A DNA stretch of 64,000 nt from Chenopodium formosanum (GCA_024500155.1 CM044874.1:3723001-3787000); one strand, 5' to 3'. Positions 25,019-36,763 are shown, numbered from the stretch's first letter. Numbers and translations are program-made. The notes: generated by a model not told the origin, from the letters alone.

Positions 25019-26117
25019 GGAAAATTTGTCCGGAAGGGACTTATATGTTCACTATTTTGTCTGGAAGGACCTTATATGTTCAAGGTGATCTAAAAGGACC
25101 TTATAAGTATGTTTTGTTGTCTAGAGGGACCTTGACGCCAGATTCCGACATTTGACTTTTTTTACTCCGGCGTTGACTATTCACGTGACTCTCACGTGAA
25201 TTAAAAATTACCCTCCCTTTTTTTTTTCCCCCTATTTGCCCAGATTTTTTCCCCAAATTGCTTCTCTCTCCTCACGAACTGGGGTTCATCAATTTAATGA
25301 ATTATGTTCCTTAAGTTTTTGAAGAAATTCAAGTAAGAATCTTTCGATTAATTCCTTTTCGCATCAGGAAAGAACATTGCTTACGGGTTTTTTTCCCCCA
25401 AATCCCAATCTTTTAAGATTAAGTTAAATTGTTTGCAAAATTCAATTCATGAATCCAATTAAACAAATAATTTCCCAAAATTCAACATTAAACAAATACT
25501 CAATTCATGAATCCAATTACCAACAAGTAATTCAACATAAACGCATGCAACCAAACAATTTTCGTTCACAAAAAACAACATCGCAAAATACTCCAAAAAC
25601 CCTAATTTTCGTTTGCCATTTACAAAATTAAGTTCAATTTAGTTGGTTTACCTAGTTTTATAGACTTTTTAGACAAAGAACATAAATTCCTTGCCACGTT
25701 TTTCCCCTTTTTCCCATTCGCTATTGGAGACCAAAAAAAGAAAAAAAAAATTGAAGTACAAATGCGCAACTGAAAATAAATGAGAGAGAAGAAGATGAGA
25801 GCAATGAATTATGGACTTAATCTTCACTCCTTCATTGATTATTCCTCAGAGAATACCAGAGGAGAGAGAAATTAAGGGGATTAGAAGAGAGAGAAAGAAG
25901 AATGGTGGGAAAAAGGGGAAAAAATAAAAGGGATGGTAATTTTTTCAGTCACGTGACTAATCAACGCCGGAGTTAAAAAGCCAATCACCGGAATGTGACG
26001 TCAAGGTCCCTCTAGACAACAAAACAAACTTATAAGGTCCTTTTAGACCACTTTGAACATATAAGGTCCTTCCAGACAAAATAGTGAACATATAAGTCCC
26101 TTCTAGACAAATTTTCC
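25019..26117. mobile_element. Long-TIR MULE with 9-bp duplication
   Basis: Begins GGAAAATTTGTCCGGAAGGG and ends with the complement ..CAAATTTTCC. The arms are inverted repeats for about 190 bp each (AAGGGACTTATATGTTCAC, GACCTTATATGTTCA, CTCCGGCGTTGA and CACGTGACT are recognisable on both sides). Perfect 9-bp direct repeats TAAATAAAA flank it (25010-25018 and 26118-26126), the hallmark of Mutator-like elements. The interior (about 25210-25920) is non-coding by eye, with duplicated AATTCATGAATCCAATTA segments, and may be captured sequence. Confidence 0.9.
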
Positions 26118-26753
26118 TAAATAAAATAATTAATTAAATAAACTTTCCTTTTATAAAATATTTCTAAACTTATTAAAATGAATAATTAAAATACTTTAAA
26201 TAAAACATTTCAATTTATTTTAAATACTTCTCAAAATAATTATTTTAAATAAAACATGTATAAAAATATGGGGTATTACTTGAAAAATTTCCAAAGGTCG
26301 CCCCATCAGCCACCATGTTATGTTTGCGTGCTTAAACCAAATTTCATTGATTTATATCATGTTGTGCTTTATGCTTCTTCCAAATAAAAGTGCCTCAAAC
26401 CCGTCACACACATTAACATTTCATGCCTACCTCATGGTTGTTTCGTATTTTGCATACTTGGTCATGACATGCCTCTAGTCGTGAGGCGAGTGCCATCTTT
26501 TCATGTATACATGTATCAATTACCTAATAGGTCGGATTACATAGTATAGTAATATACTTTGTGTTAAGAATCATTATTGAGCCATAAAATTATTTGTTAC
26601 TTGTTTGTAGATATTCATTCGTCTCCCTATGGTGGAGTCATTTGTTTTAGTTAGTTTAGTTGTTCGTTTATGTATAAGGCTTGTTTGTGTGTTAAGGTTT
26701 AACAATAATGTAATCATCTTTTGCCCTATTCTTAGTTCTTTGGTAAAGATTTA

Positions 26754-26844
26754 CTACCTCTGGTTCAATTTACTCGCAACAAAGGAATATTTTATGTCTC
26801 ACAAATAATACCCCTTTGTTGCGAGTAAATTGAACCGGAGGTAG
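26754..26844. mobile_element. 91-bp palindromic Stowaway-type MITE, copy 1
   Basis: A near-perfect hairpin whose arms read CTACCTCTGGTTCAATTTAC and the complement, flanked by TA (26752-26753, 26845-26846). The identical-length relative at 39265-39355 has its loop in the opposite orientation. Too small to encode anything. Confidence 0.85.
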
Positions 26845-27049
26845 TATTTGGGATCGCAACGATTGTCAAGTTCTCAAATGCTTTCAAGCGAATCAGGTGA
26901 AAATCATCCTTATGGCTTAACAAATCGTTAGAATGTACTATCTCTCCGAAAAGGCTGTATATATATTCCAACGATGTGTGTGAGAGATGTATCACAGTGC
27001 AAGATATATCTTTTCAACGATCGTAACTTTGTTGAAGGAAACCTCCATT

Positions 27050-27939
27050 TCCCCATCAACGTCGGCGCCCAAACGATCCAACCTCCATTTCCCCATCAAC
27101 GGCGCCCACACAATCCTCCGGCGTCGGCGACCTCACCCCTCCCTTTCCCCCATCAACAACGACAAACACAATAGCAACAACAGTAAGTGTAGTCGGGTTG
27201 GCAGCCGCGAACTCCACCAGCAGCCCACGACAGCCGCGAACTCCACTAGAAGCCCACCTCCTTCACAAACGCCACCAATACCTCCTCACCTTCACACAAC
27301 CACCAACAGCGCACCCATCCTTCCACCACCAAGGCTGCGAACAACCGCAATAAACTCGCTACCAATTCCTCCGCCACCAATACCCTAACCTAAATCGAAA
27401 ACGGCCCCTTTTCTTCTTTCCCCCAACCGAGAACAACCTATTTCCCTTTCTCCCAACCTGAATCAAACCCTCGCTCCTTCTCCCACCCCAAAACCGCCAC
27501 CAATACCATAGATCTATCCCCCAAAACCACCCAAAACGAATTTTAGGGTTTGGTTTTCACTCGTTCAGGGTGGTTTCCGGCAGCTTGGAGTTTGGGAAAT
27601 GGTCGAGGTGGGGTTCGCCGGCGTCGGGAGAGTGTTTGGGCATTGGCATGGACGACGGAAGCCGGCACAAGGAGGGGGGTGGCTGACGGGGAGGGGGAGG
27701 TGCTTGTAGTTTTTTTTTTTTATAAAAGTTTTTTTTTTCTTGTTTTTTTAAAATAAATTTAATCATTATTTAATGAATAATGGGTCCCACTTAACGGAAT
27801 CCTAACGGATTACGTTAAGTGGTAGCAATATCTATAACTTTGGGATTTGGGTGGTAGTAAGATAAAAAATAAAAAAAAATTAAATCGGTAGTAAATGTGA
27901 AGCAAGGTACTTTTGCTGATAGCAAATGTCAAATTTTCC
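27050..27939. mobile_element. GC-rich block ending in a MULE-like terminus
   Basis: A GC-rich island (27055 to about 27710), unlike the AT-rich surroundings, ends in a stretch whose right edge reads TGTCAAATTTTCC. That resembles the terminus of the MULE at 25019-26117. The matching left arm was not found. The interior holds proline-rich open frames in several registers (for example 26987-27388 plus and 27557-27766 minus), which looks like captured gene fragments as in Pack-MULEs rather than an intact gene. A truncated element is the best reading; a degraded first exon is the alternative. Confidence 0.3.
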
Positions 27940-28123
27940 TAATAATTTTACACATATACCCCATATATAGTTTACATTTCAAATACACTATAATTACCTT
28001 CATATTACAAACTTCCATTGAAAATATTTCTACTACCAAAATAAAAGTATATATGTATTCCCAGAACAACTTTGGAGTACGAGTTTTATCATTTCTCTTT
28101 ATTTATGTGATTAGTAAATATTA

Positions 28124-28429
28124 CTCCTTCCGTCCCTAAAAGAATGATCCTTTTAGGCATTTTTTTTACTGGTATTAAGAAACTTAAGTGGATAAAATAA
28201 ATGTATGGGGAAGATAATAAAAGTATATTGAAAAGGTAAATTTATATAGAATTTGTAAAAAAAGTAGAGAGGGAAAGTAATAAAAGTACATGAAAAAAAA
28301 AAAAATTCACGAGAAGCTAATTTTGCACAAATATTATTGCAAATTGAAGGGTATATTAATGCAAATTAAATAAACATTTTAGGCCTAAAATTTGACTAAA
28401 AAAGGTCGTTCTTTTTGAGACAGAGGGAG
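28124..28429. mobile_element. Stowaway MITE
   Basis: Left end CTCCTTCCGTCCCTAAAAGA after TA (28122-28123); right end TTTTGAGACAGAGGGAG before TA (28430-28431). Termini, TA duplication and 306-bp length are standard for Stowaway. A further AGGGACGGAGAGAGTA at about 28449-28464 is the end of a second, partial copy. Confidence 0.85.
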
Positions 28430-28467
28430 TAAAAAAAGATTTTTAATAAAGGGACGGAGAGAGTATA

Positions 28468-29264
28468 TATTTTCAAAGAAAATATTTCCATTTACCATTA
28501 TATTTACGTACTCCCAAAATAGATGTTCTCATTTCACAAATTTCTAAACTTTTTTTTTTCTTAATACCTGGTGTTCTACTTAAAAAACTAAATTTAATCA
28601 CTAATTCTAGAATTACCATAATACATAGCACAAATTCTTGATTAAGGGGACGTTAAAAGTTTGCTCTAAAAATATTTAAAGTTACCCTTATATACTATAC
28701 TACGAGTACAAAAGTTACTATTTTTCTGACATAAATTTTACCCTTAAACAACACTTATAAGTACTCCGCAGTAGATTAATCATATTACCCTTTATATCAT
28801 GTATCCATTAGAAATCACACAATAAAATTCAATCATAACTGGGTTAAAGTTACAATAAAAAAACAGATAAAGTTCCCTTCAAACTAACAATAAGATTAAT
28901 GTAAGCGCTTTGCCGCTTTATACGATACTTATTGTATATAGTAGATCCAACAATCCTAATCCTGACCCAGACCCGATGATCTGACCGAAATAATCCGACC
29001 CATGCCTCGAAATCGACCCAAAAACAATGATTCGAAATTGACTCAAAACTCAAAATCAACTCGACCGGACCCATCCTAGACCTGAAGTGAAATTGTACCG
29101 AATCAAAAGTTGACCCGACCCAAAGTCACTAGACCCAAACGATCCATTTGTCTGGTCTTATTATAGGAGTAATCCGTAGCATATAGATTTACTTCGATGT
29201 TAAGGTTTCAATTAAGATACACGATACGCCACTCCAGTCTCCGTATTGGTTTTCAGGCGTTGTC
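28468..29264. other. Upstream region of the RRM/RS gene
   Basis: No gene is called. The part at about 28960-29150 is rich in GACCCGA/GACCCAA motifs, resembling the subterminal repeats of the hAT-like elements elsewhere in the window, and may be a worn relic. The last 100 bp probably contain the promoter of the gene at 31185-33560. Confidence 0.35.
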
Positions 29265-29271
29265 TATAAAA
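29265..29271 (+). promoter_or_regulatory. Probable TATA box of the RRM/RS gene
   Basis: TATAAAA in the context TGTCTATAAAACCTCG. About 30 bp downstream begins a leader-like segment that ends at a plausible 5' splice site (29400|29401), so transcription would start near 29295. Supported by position and consensus only. Confidence 0.45.
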
Positions 29272-29294
29272 CCTCGTCGACGCTTTAAGTCCCC

Positions 29295-29400
29295 CTAAAA
29301 ATTGTAATTTGCAGAGAGAGAAAATACTTGTGTGCTTTTTCGATAACCCAAAATCTCACAATATTGTTACCAATCATCACCAGCAAATCACTATTACAAG
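29295..29400 (+). other. Probable 5'UTR exon of the RRM/RS gene
   Basis: The leader ends ACAAG|GTTTCC. The coding exon 1.8 kb downstream begins directly after a pyrimidine tract and TTGCAG|ATG, so a 5'UTR intron of about 1784 bp (29401-31184) is implied and this is the best upstream exon. Long 5'UTR introns are common in plant RNA-binding protein genes. The boundaries are inferred. Confidence 0.45.
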
Positions 29401-30652
29401 GTTTCCTTCGCTTCCTTTTATATTTCTTTGTTTTTCCCTTATAAAAAGGATAAATTTTGTGGCTTTTATTAATTCTTCCCAATAGGTTTTCTTAATGATT
29501 TTCTATTATATTACTTTATGATTTTTTATGTTTTTTCTTGCTTTGTTCATGTTGCTAGATTATTGACTCTAAAAGAATATGGGTTTAAGATTAATTTTTT
29601 GTTTATTTTTCTGGGTAATTTTATGCTGATGCCTGGTTTGTTTTTTGGGTAATCTTTGTCTTGTTAATATTATGTCAAATGATTAAGTAATGCTTAATTA
29701 GTATTTATGTGAAAGGGTTGTTAAGATTATGGCAAATGTGAACATGTTTTGTAGTTGAGTTAACTAACAGCTAGTTTAATTTTGGAGGTGGTATTTCTTA
29801 AATAGGGTATGTTGGGGAATTGCTCAAACCAGTGATTAAAGGGGTAGTTTGTGATTTGTGAAATTCTGAGTAGTTTAGAATGTCAGTAGCAATGTTTGAT
29901 TGTATTTTGAGGAAAAGAGCTGAATGTCCTTTCCTTGGCATGAGATGTGGGTTGGCTATGTTACTTGGACTCGGGTACTTGTGTCTGACTTGTGTATGTG
30001 TTCAAGTGTTTGGCTCGGCTATTTTATGTGGCTCATGATTTTAGCTCAAATTGAAGTTCAAGTTGTCATACTCATACCAACGTGGGTGTCTAGAATTTGA
30101 CATGGGTGTTTGAGATGAAATGAAGAGTCCTAGTGACATAGGGGGTCGGTGGACTAAGAATAGTCAAACAATCTCTAGCCAGTGATTACTTACTTGACTG
30201 CTTTTCATTCATAGTTTGATTTTATGAAACAACTTGGAATGTCAGTAGCAATGTGCCAATGTTTGGTTTGAGTTAGAGAAAAAGAATTGAATTCCATCCC
30301 TTGGCCTTCAGATGGAAAATCCGGGGACTAAGCATTCTCATAATTATTTGTGTGGAAAGCCAAAACATTTGCTCTAAACTTACTCTACTTTTATGGATAT
30401 GGTTTGTTTTCTTTGTGTGTATGTGTATTTTCTTTATGAATAGATTGTAGGAGTGTTATATCGAGACTTCATAATGAAACCGAATTAGAGCCTTTTTGTT
30501 GATTAGTTGCAGGGTTATGTTTTTTTTCTAAAGACTATTAATGAAGCCAAAACATAATCATTCTTTAGGGTAAATGCTGGTTTATTGGTTGTGGTTTCAG
30601 TATTTCTGTTATGCGACAGCAATACACACTCATTTTGATACTTTTGGTTGCT

Positions 30653-30930
30653 TTACACTTTGTTTGAATAGGAAGAAATGGAAGGAAAAGAAGAGAAGAG
30701 AAATGGAGGGGGACAAAATCTCTTGTTTGGGAAAAAGATTGGGGGAAGGAAGGGGAAGGAGAGGGAGGGATCCATTTTCCCTTTCTCTATAATAACCATA
30801 ATCTCTCCAAAATTGGAGAGATTTGGAGGGAAAATGGAGCTCACCTCCCCCTCCCTTTCTTTTCTCTTCCCTTCCTCCATTTTCCCTCCCCTTCTTTTCC
30901 TTCCTTCTTTGCTATCCAAACAAAGCGTTA
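30653..30930. mobile_element. Hairpin MITE inside the 5'UTR intron
   Basis: Left end TTACACTTTGTTTGAATAGG and right end CTATCCAAACAAAGCGTTA are imperfect inverted repeats. The arms are purine-rich on the left (GGAAGGAAAAGAAG) and pyrimidine-rich on the right (CTTCTTTTCCTTCC), so the transcript would form a long hairpin. TTA/TAA-like ends hint at a PIF/Harbinger origin, but the duplication is not clean. It lies between the inferred 5'UTR exon and the coding exon at 31185. Confidence 0.6.
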
Positions 30931-31184
30931 GAGAAGAATAACTTATAACACCCTAAACTGAGTTGTTAGATTGGGATGATGTGGGGGGACAAGGACTGCC
31001 ACTCTTTTGTGTTCACCTTTGCATGTAATTTGTATTTGGAAGTTTGCAACTGTGTTAGAATGGTGAATTGGTGATGCAAATTAGCATTGATAATTTTCAA
31101 GTAACATTCTACCATTGACTGTTGAGAAATTTAAACTAATTGCTATTACTATTTGTTTTCTTTTTCTTTTTATTTTTATTGCAG

Positions 31185-33560
31185 ATGTCTTTGCATCTTG
31201 CTAATCTGTCACCTCGAATGCGTAAGGATCAGCTGGAACGTATTTTCAAGAGCTTTGGCCGGTGCACTGTGCAACTGAAAGATGGATATGGGTTTGCAGT
31301 GTATGACTTCCGCGGGGATGCTGAGCAGGCTTTAAGGACTCTGAAGGGCAGGAAGATTTGTGGTGAGTCTGTATATCTTTCGTGGTCAAACAAGCAGCCT
31401 AAGCCATCGCAAAGAGATGCCAGATCCCATGATGTGCGATATGGAATACATTCTGACCGAGGTGATGATTTTGTTGATCGTAGAGATTACTTAATGAGTG
31501 GCAAAAAACAACCTGATAAAGGTCGAGAAAGGCACAAGTCTCCTGAGATACATGATGATAGGCACAGGTTTAATCTTAATGATGCAGGACGTATAAATTA
31601 TGATCAAAGGGAAGTAGTTTTGGAAGCAGGTGGTCGTGTTGTAATTAAACCCAATCAGATGGATGATGGAAGGTGGGGAGAGCAACTTGATAATCTTCGA
31701 AATGATACTAGTTATGATGCACAGAGGGGATTTGATCGATATGACCCTGGTCGTGTTGATGAAAGAGGTGAAGAATATGAGAATCGTGGTTTGGAACATT
31801 TTGCTGGTTCACATTCTGTAAGGACATCACCAGACAAGAACAGGAGAGTACATCCTGATAGAAAAAGAGGCCAGCAAACTTGTTTTAAATGTGGAGCTGT
31901 TGGTCACAAGATGCGTGATTGTTCATCAAAAGAGGCTTTGCAAGAGAAGAACACGTACCACCCATATCATAGGCAAGATTTAAAAGCTAAGAATGAAGTT
32001 GAAAGGACAGAGATTAGATCTGGGGGACGATTGCAGTCTTGTCATTGGAATTCGAAATCTGCAAAACAACCTGACATTCACGGGGATATATCTCATTCAG
32101 GAAAGGATGGAGTTAAACACTCTCCTGTAGAAAATGAATGTGCGTGGGATAAGAGAAAGAATTATAATAGAGATAGACAAAGGGTGAGTGATGATAAAAT
32201 TTTAGAGTCGCATGATGATAAGAAAAAGAGGGGTTCTGCTTTGTCTCATCTTCATTCTGATTATGCATCTCCTGAGTTGGGCAGATATTCAAGACCGTCA
32301 AAGCCTTTGGGGGGTTTGACCTCTCACTTTAAAAATGGATCACCTAGATTACATTCCCTTTCTGCTAGATCCAGATCCTATTCAAGATCGCGCAGATCCA
32401 GGTCCCATTCAAGATCGCGTAGATCCAGGTCCAATTCAAGATCACGAAGGTCCAGGTCTTATTCCAAATGGCGCAGATCCAGGTCCAATTCAAGATTGCA
32501 TAGATCCAGGTCTAGAAGTGTTAAGATCAAGTCTAGGTCAAGGTCAAGATCGCCATCCTCTTCCCTGTCTATCTCTATTGGTCGGTCTTTATTCTCCTCC
32601 CCAAACAAGGCAGAGGTTAATGTGAATGCAAATTCTGAAGGTGGACCTAGTCCTCTGTCCAGGGACGCGCATGCCGAAGTCAGGCAACATGACAAACCTG
32701 AAATATGTGAGGAAAACCTGTCCATTGCTAACAAAGCAGAGAGAAGTTTGAGTGGATGTATGGATAGTCTCACAAGTTATCAAATCATGGATGTTCCAAT
32801 AGAGAGGAAGGGATCCGAACATAACTCAGATATTATGACTTCTACAAAGCATACAGAGGAAAGCTTGAATGGTTTTGGGGAAGATGATCAGATTCCACAA
32901 TATCAGGACATTCAGGAGGCAATGCTTGAGGAGAGTCAGTGGTTAGAACCTCAGCAGAATTTTGAACCTTCACAAGCAGATGCTCCTCTAGGAAGCAAAT
33001 GCATTTCTACTTCTGAACAGATGATAGATGGCATGAAGCTGGACAAAGTACTTACTGATGCTGATAGTGACTCCACTGTCCCTCATGTATTATGTGACCT
33101 CAAGGCTCCTAGCTCATCTTTGCTTGAGAAGGGTGACGGTGAATATGCTGCTGTAAACATGTCAGCTGCAGAGCTAAAAGAAATCGAAGAAATTGAAAAT
33201 GCCAATGTAGAAACGATTAAATCTTTGGAACCAATCAATGATATCTCAGATCTGGAAGCTTCACCTAAATCACATGTTGGCAGCCGTTTAAGCATATCTG
33301 CAGAGGAATTGTCCAGGGTTATGAAACGTTATGGTTTGAAACTTCCAGAAGAGAATGAACAGCACCTTGATGTTGGAGATTACTTTGGTTCTTCCCGACT
33401 ATGGCCTTGGGAGATAATTTATTACCGGAGACTGAAAAAGGGTCTAATCTCAATGGAAAACTATGCTAGGCGAGTAGCACAGAATGAAGCATTCCACATA
33501 ACTGATAAATATATTAGAAGTAGTAGTGGTTGGGAGGAATTGCTTGAAGAACATTGTTAG
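31185..33560 (+). CDS. RRM, CCHC zinc knuckle and RS-repeat protein
   Basis: A 791-residue SR-related RNA-binding protein, probably a nuclear pre-mRNA splicing factor. An N-terminal RRM covers about residues 1-73 (RNP2-like LHLANL at 3-8, RNP1-like DGYGFAVYDF). A CCHC knuckle (C233, C236, H241, C246) follows a charged region. An RS domain with repeated SRSRRSRS lies at about 396-460, then an acidic region and a conserved-looking C terminus (RLWPWEIIYYRRLKKG..). The ATG at 31185 is chosen because it follows a splice acceptor (T-rich tract, TTGCAG|ATG); the frame upstream is intron and starts only at a TTG. The coding part is a single exon. I do not know the exact orthologue name. Confidence 0.9.
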   Translation: MSLHLANLSPRMRKDQLERIFKSFGRCTVQLKDGYGFAVYDFRGDAEQALRTLKGRKICGESVYLSWSNKQPKPSQRDARSHDVRYGIHSDRGDDFVDRRDYLMSGKKQPDKGRERHKSPEIHDDRHRFNLNDAGRINYDQREVVLEAGGRVVIKPNQMDDGRWGEQLDNLRNDTSYDAQRGFDRYDPGRVDERGEEYENRGLEHFAGSHSVRTSPDKNRRVHPDRKRGQQTCFKCGAVGHKMRDCSSKEALQEKNTYHPYHRQDLKAKNEVERTEIRSGGRLQSCHWNSKSAKQPDIHGDISHSGKDGVKHSPVENECAWDKRKNYNRDRQRVSDDKILESHDDKKKRGSALSHLHSDYASPELGRYSRPSKPLGGLTSHFKNGSPRLHSLSARSRSYSRSRRSRSHSRSRRSRSNSRSRRSRSYSKWRRSRSNSRLHRSRSRSVKIKSRSRSRSPSSSLSISIGRSLFSSPNKAEVNVNANSEGGPSPLSRDAHAEVRQHDKPEICEENLSIANKAERSLSGCMDSLTSYQIMDVPIERKGSEHNSDIMTSTKHTEESLNGFGEDDQIPQYQDIQEAMLEESQWLEPQQNFEPSQADAPLGSKCISTSEQMIDGMKLDKVLTDADSDSTVPHVLCDLKAPSSSLLEKGDGEYAAVNMSAAELKEIEEIENANVETIKSLEPINDISDLEASPKSHVGSRLSISAEELSRVMKRYGLKLPEENEQHLDVGDYFGSSRLWPWEIIYYRRLKKGLISMENYARRVAQNEAFHITDKYIRSSSGWEELLEEHC
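32370..32530 (+). repeat. 30-bp coding minisatellite for the RS domain
   Basis: About five in-frame copies of a 30-bp unit around CGCAGATCCAGGTCCCATTC, each coding for roughly ten residues of the SRSRRSRSxS type. Copy number could differ among alleles without shifting the frame. Apparent open frames in other registers here are shadows of this repeat. Confidence 0.85.
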
Positions 33561-36500
33561 AAAGAATTTCCTTTTTGATGCTTCTTGTGCGTTACTTGAA
33601 TATAAGTGGTGGTTAACTGTTTCACTTTCCTTTTGAAAGGTATGCCCTTCTTTTTGATCTTATATGTTTTTGGTTTAGGAGTAGGTTTTTGCACGAACGT
33701 TAAGGAAGAAGAGAGTAGAGAATGAGTAGTTGCTGTTGGGTAACTCTTTGTGTTGCTTCCATAACTTGTAATGCATTATAATTCACAGTATGCTATTTTA
33801 ACGTGAAGCTGAGCGAGTTAGTTTGTTCTTTTGCTTCTTTATTGCTAGTTATTAAAGTTCACCTTGGACCTTGTCATTTCTTTCTTTGAGTACGGAGTAT
33901 CTAATATTCTACTCATAATTCTCATCTATTTAGTTCTGCTATCAATTGTAATGCTTCACGCTCTTTTGTAATTTCTGTGAAATGTTGCGGTAGATTACTA
34001 GAACAGAACCAGAATCACTGAGTATTAAGTTTAGAAATTCCAGAGTTATATTTCCAACTGTATGCTATATTCCTATTGGTCACTGGTTTTCATATTTAAT
34101 CTCTTGCAGTGGTTGCTGAATATTACAAACGAAAATTTGGTGAAAAATGAATTTTGCACTTACTATAACCGAAAATTCTAGGTCAGTGCCCTCTATCTCC
34201 CCTCCCCTCCCTTCCTATACCCCCCCTCCCCATGTCTTTCTTTGACCTACTTGCTTGTCACCATTCAATATTCTTCCTAAAGAGTGCCTCTTCTATCCGG
34301 TCTTGTACCAACAATTTGTCACGGATGAAGGAACTAATGACCCGGGATTACTACCTTTGAATCTATCATTGCTTAAAACATCGTTCATCAGAATTAAGAA
34401 TATGCTGGAAATTATAGCAGATAGTTTATGATTTACTTTTTCCCCTTCTCTGCTGCTTATGTGACGTTTATGTTGTGAGGTTGTTTTATGTGCAGGGCTG
34501 CTTTAAATCACTAAGAATAGGTGGATTTTGATGTCAAGATTGGTTACGTATTACCAAGTGTTATTATCTTATGTATTGTATGCAGGTTATTGCAGAAACT
34601 TACCATGAAAGAGAAATTGATGATCAAATACAGGGTTTATGATTTTGTGTAGCTCCTTGTTTCTTCTTGTTTATTATCCATCATGCATGTTCGAATATAA
34701 AATCCATCTTTATCGCGTCAATCTTGTTGAACCAGCTTGAGTGATTACTTAGGATTTTGGAACATTAATCTGATTATTTTTGTCAGAACTTAAAATAGTT
34801 TCATTTTCTGCCTTTTGCTATCTTCAGTTGCAATAAAATCAGCACATAAATCTTTTTTTGAGTTAGACAAGAATGCCTGATAAGCCTCTTTCTAGCTCCA
34901 TTAATATTACTATCGACATTTAAATGATATATTTGAGTTGAGCTATACATTGTGGCTATGCCATGAAGAAAAGAGTTGAGTGGGCTCATTTTTGACATTG
35001 TGAACCTGAAGTTTTGTATCCATGTGAGAGGTGGTAAGGATATTCATTGTAGGGCTATAATCGATCTGGTATCTGTATTGAAACGATCGATAATCACTTG
35101 AATAATTCTCTGTTCAATGGTCATTGTGAATATTTATTTGAAATGGCTACATTAGTAAATGTAGACATATGTAGGCAAAAGTTTGGAAGAAATTGTGAGA
35201 ACTGGTGTTTATTGTCCTGGCAGTCATTACCTGTCTAATATATTTGCACACAGTTTGTGTGGAGAGGGTAAGTGGTTAGAATGGTTGAGTGGAGATGGCA
35301 ATTGTAAGTAGAATGAAATTTGGGGGAAAAAATAAATTATTTCCATTATTTTTTTCCATTGGAACCTGCTTTGCTTCGACTTTCGAGCTTGGTTTAGAAA
35401 TTTCTTGCAAGCTTTTCTATGATATTAGATGGACCAAAAAAAAAAAAAAAAAAAAATGTGGCAGCCCATATGCAGATTAACTCCACTAAGATGATGTGTT
35501 ATGAAATGAAACAAACTGCCTAACTCAGGTGCAGATAACTGAGTATTGCTGACTTGAAGCCCCAGATTTCCCTTTAATTTTCTGTCAATTTGAAGGACTA
35601 CTAGTTGGTTTAATTAGGAGTAGGAATGGTAGATCAAGTTTCTCCTATCAATTCAATGGCCACTAGCCAGTCGTGCTAATTGGGCCAAATCATTTCCATC
35701 CTTCAGAGTTGTATACTCACCTGTAGTCTCAAGGGTCTGATGATGGTCCGCTAGCAAGTCATGAGTTCAGTCTGGTAGATATGACCAGATAATCAAAACT
35801 TTTGATGCCCTAACTTCTGCTCAAAACCAAAAAGGTCTAGTTTCCGAAGCATTGCTGCAACGCCTGCTAGCCAGTACCCATTTCCTGATATGGGGTGGCT
35901 TATTTACGTTGCAGCTTGGTCGTAGCGTTGTCTTAAGTTGGCTAACTGCACTTACCAATTATCATGTTCCAAAAGGGTCACAGTTGCAAATTGGCGCCAC
36001 CAAGTAAAGTAGTTTTTTGGTTTCAAAAGTTGACACCCTCAGGTTTCAGGAGATCTTTAGATTTCTGACTGTCTTAAGAGATTAGATTCCTGGAAAATTG
36101 AGCTGATTGTTACTCGTAGTACTTTTCAAGTGTACGTACCTTTGTAAATAATAATGTGGGGGTATACACAGCAGCAACATACTGTATTTAATTCATAAGA
36201 CCAAAGTGGTAGATTTGAATTAAGCCTAACCTCTCGTAGTCTCGTTTGGGGGTCTATCTGACTCAGCTTGTCTAACATATTGTACTTTACGTAGAATTTT
36301 TGGGACCAATATCACAAATACACGTATTATTTCTTCCTCCGTTTCTAAATATTTGAAGTTTTGATGTATTATCTATGAATTAATGGTTCATTTATTCGGG
36401 TTAGTTTCTCTCTCTAATTATTATGAATCCTAACCCAATACAGATAATTCTATGAATTATCTAACCTTTCATTCGATGAATAGTTGGAGTAGTGTGTGAG

Positions 36501-36709
36501 AGCCATACTTTCACGAGTTTCATCACTTCATTAAAAATGCAACCAATTAGCAACGAATGAAACATATCTTAAGCAAAGTTAGTCATTTTCATATTTTTTT
36601 CGTTCTAAATGAGCGTACAACTCATTTCCAAAGATGGGAGTGAGGACATGAATTTGAAAGTCACTTGATGTATTTTTATGGGTGATTTAACTATCTTATT
36701 ATAATAGTA
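33561..36709 (+). other. 3' flank of the RRM/RS gene and intergenic DNA
   Basis: The first part is the 3'UTR of the gene ending at 33560. A possible splice donor (AAAG|GTATGCC) lies near 33640, so the UTR may be spliced. Beyond about 34700 nothing is recognised: no exons, and only an A run at about 35436-35456. Short open frames are not convincing. Confidence 0.35.
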
Positions 36710-36763
36710 CTCCCTCCGCCCTTTTATTAGAGTCCCATTTCTCTCATAAAAGGATGGAGAGAG
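36710..36763. mobile_element. 54-bp Stowaway deletion derivative
   Basis: Left end CTCCCTCCGCCC after TA (36708-36709) and right end GGATGGAGAGAG before TA (36764-36765). Only the terminal inverted repeats remain, so this is a minimal internally deleted Stowaway. Confidence 0.7.

Larger units (their letters stand above)
22020..26280 (-). mobile_element. Solo LTR of a large gypsy-type element, with nested insertions
   Basis: Starts TGTAACACTCTAG and ends near GGGGTATTACT, degenerate versions of the TGTAACACCCC..GGGGTGTTACA termini also seen at 55984-58389 and typical, from family knowledge, of Tekay/Del-type chromovirus LTRs. No gag-pol lies inside or beside it. A TATA-like ATATAAATA near 24895 reads on the minus strand, suggesting minus orientation. 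The hAT at 23068-23637 and the MULE at 25019-26117 inserted into it; without them it is about 2.6 kb. No clear 5-bp duplication remains. Small GC-rich minus-strand frames at 24555-24883 lie in the presumed R/U5 part and are not host genes. Confidence 0.55.

Noticed and set aside
26987..27388. 133-codon proline-rich frame
   Set aside because: Low-complexity GC-rich DNA open in several registers, next to a MULE-like terminus; more like captured debris than a gene.
31140..31184. Upstream extension of the RRM/RS protein with a Phe/Leu-rich, signal-like start
   Set aside because: It starts at TTG and is the pyrimidine tract of an intron ending TTGCAG just before the ATG.
32335..32773. Open frames of 96-104 codons overlapping the RS domain on both strands
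   Set aside because: Shadows of the 30-bp coding repeat of the RRM/RS gene.
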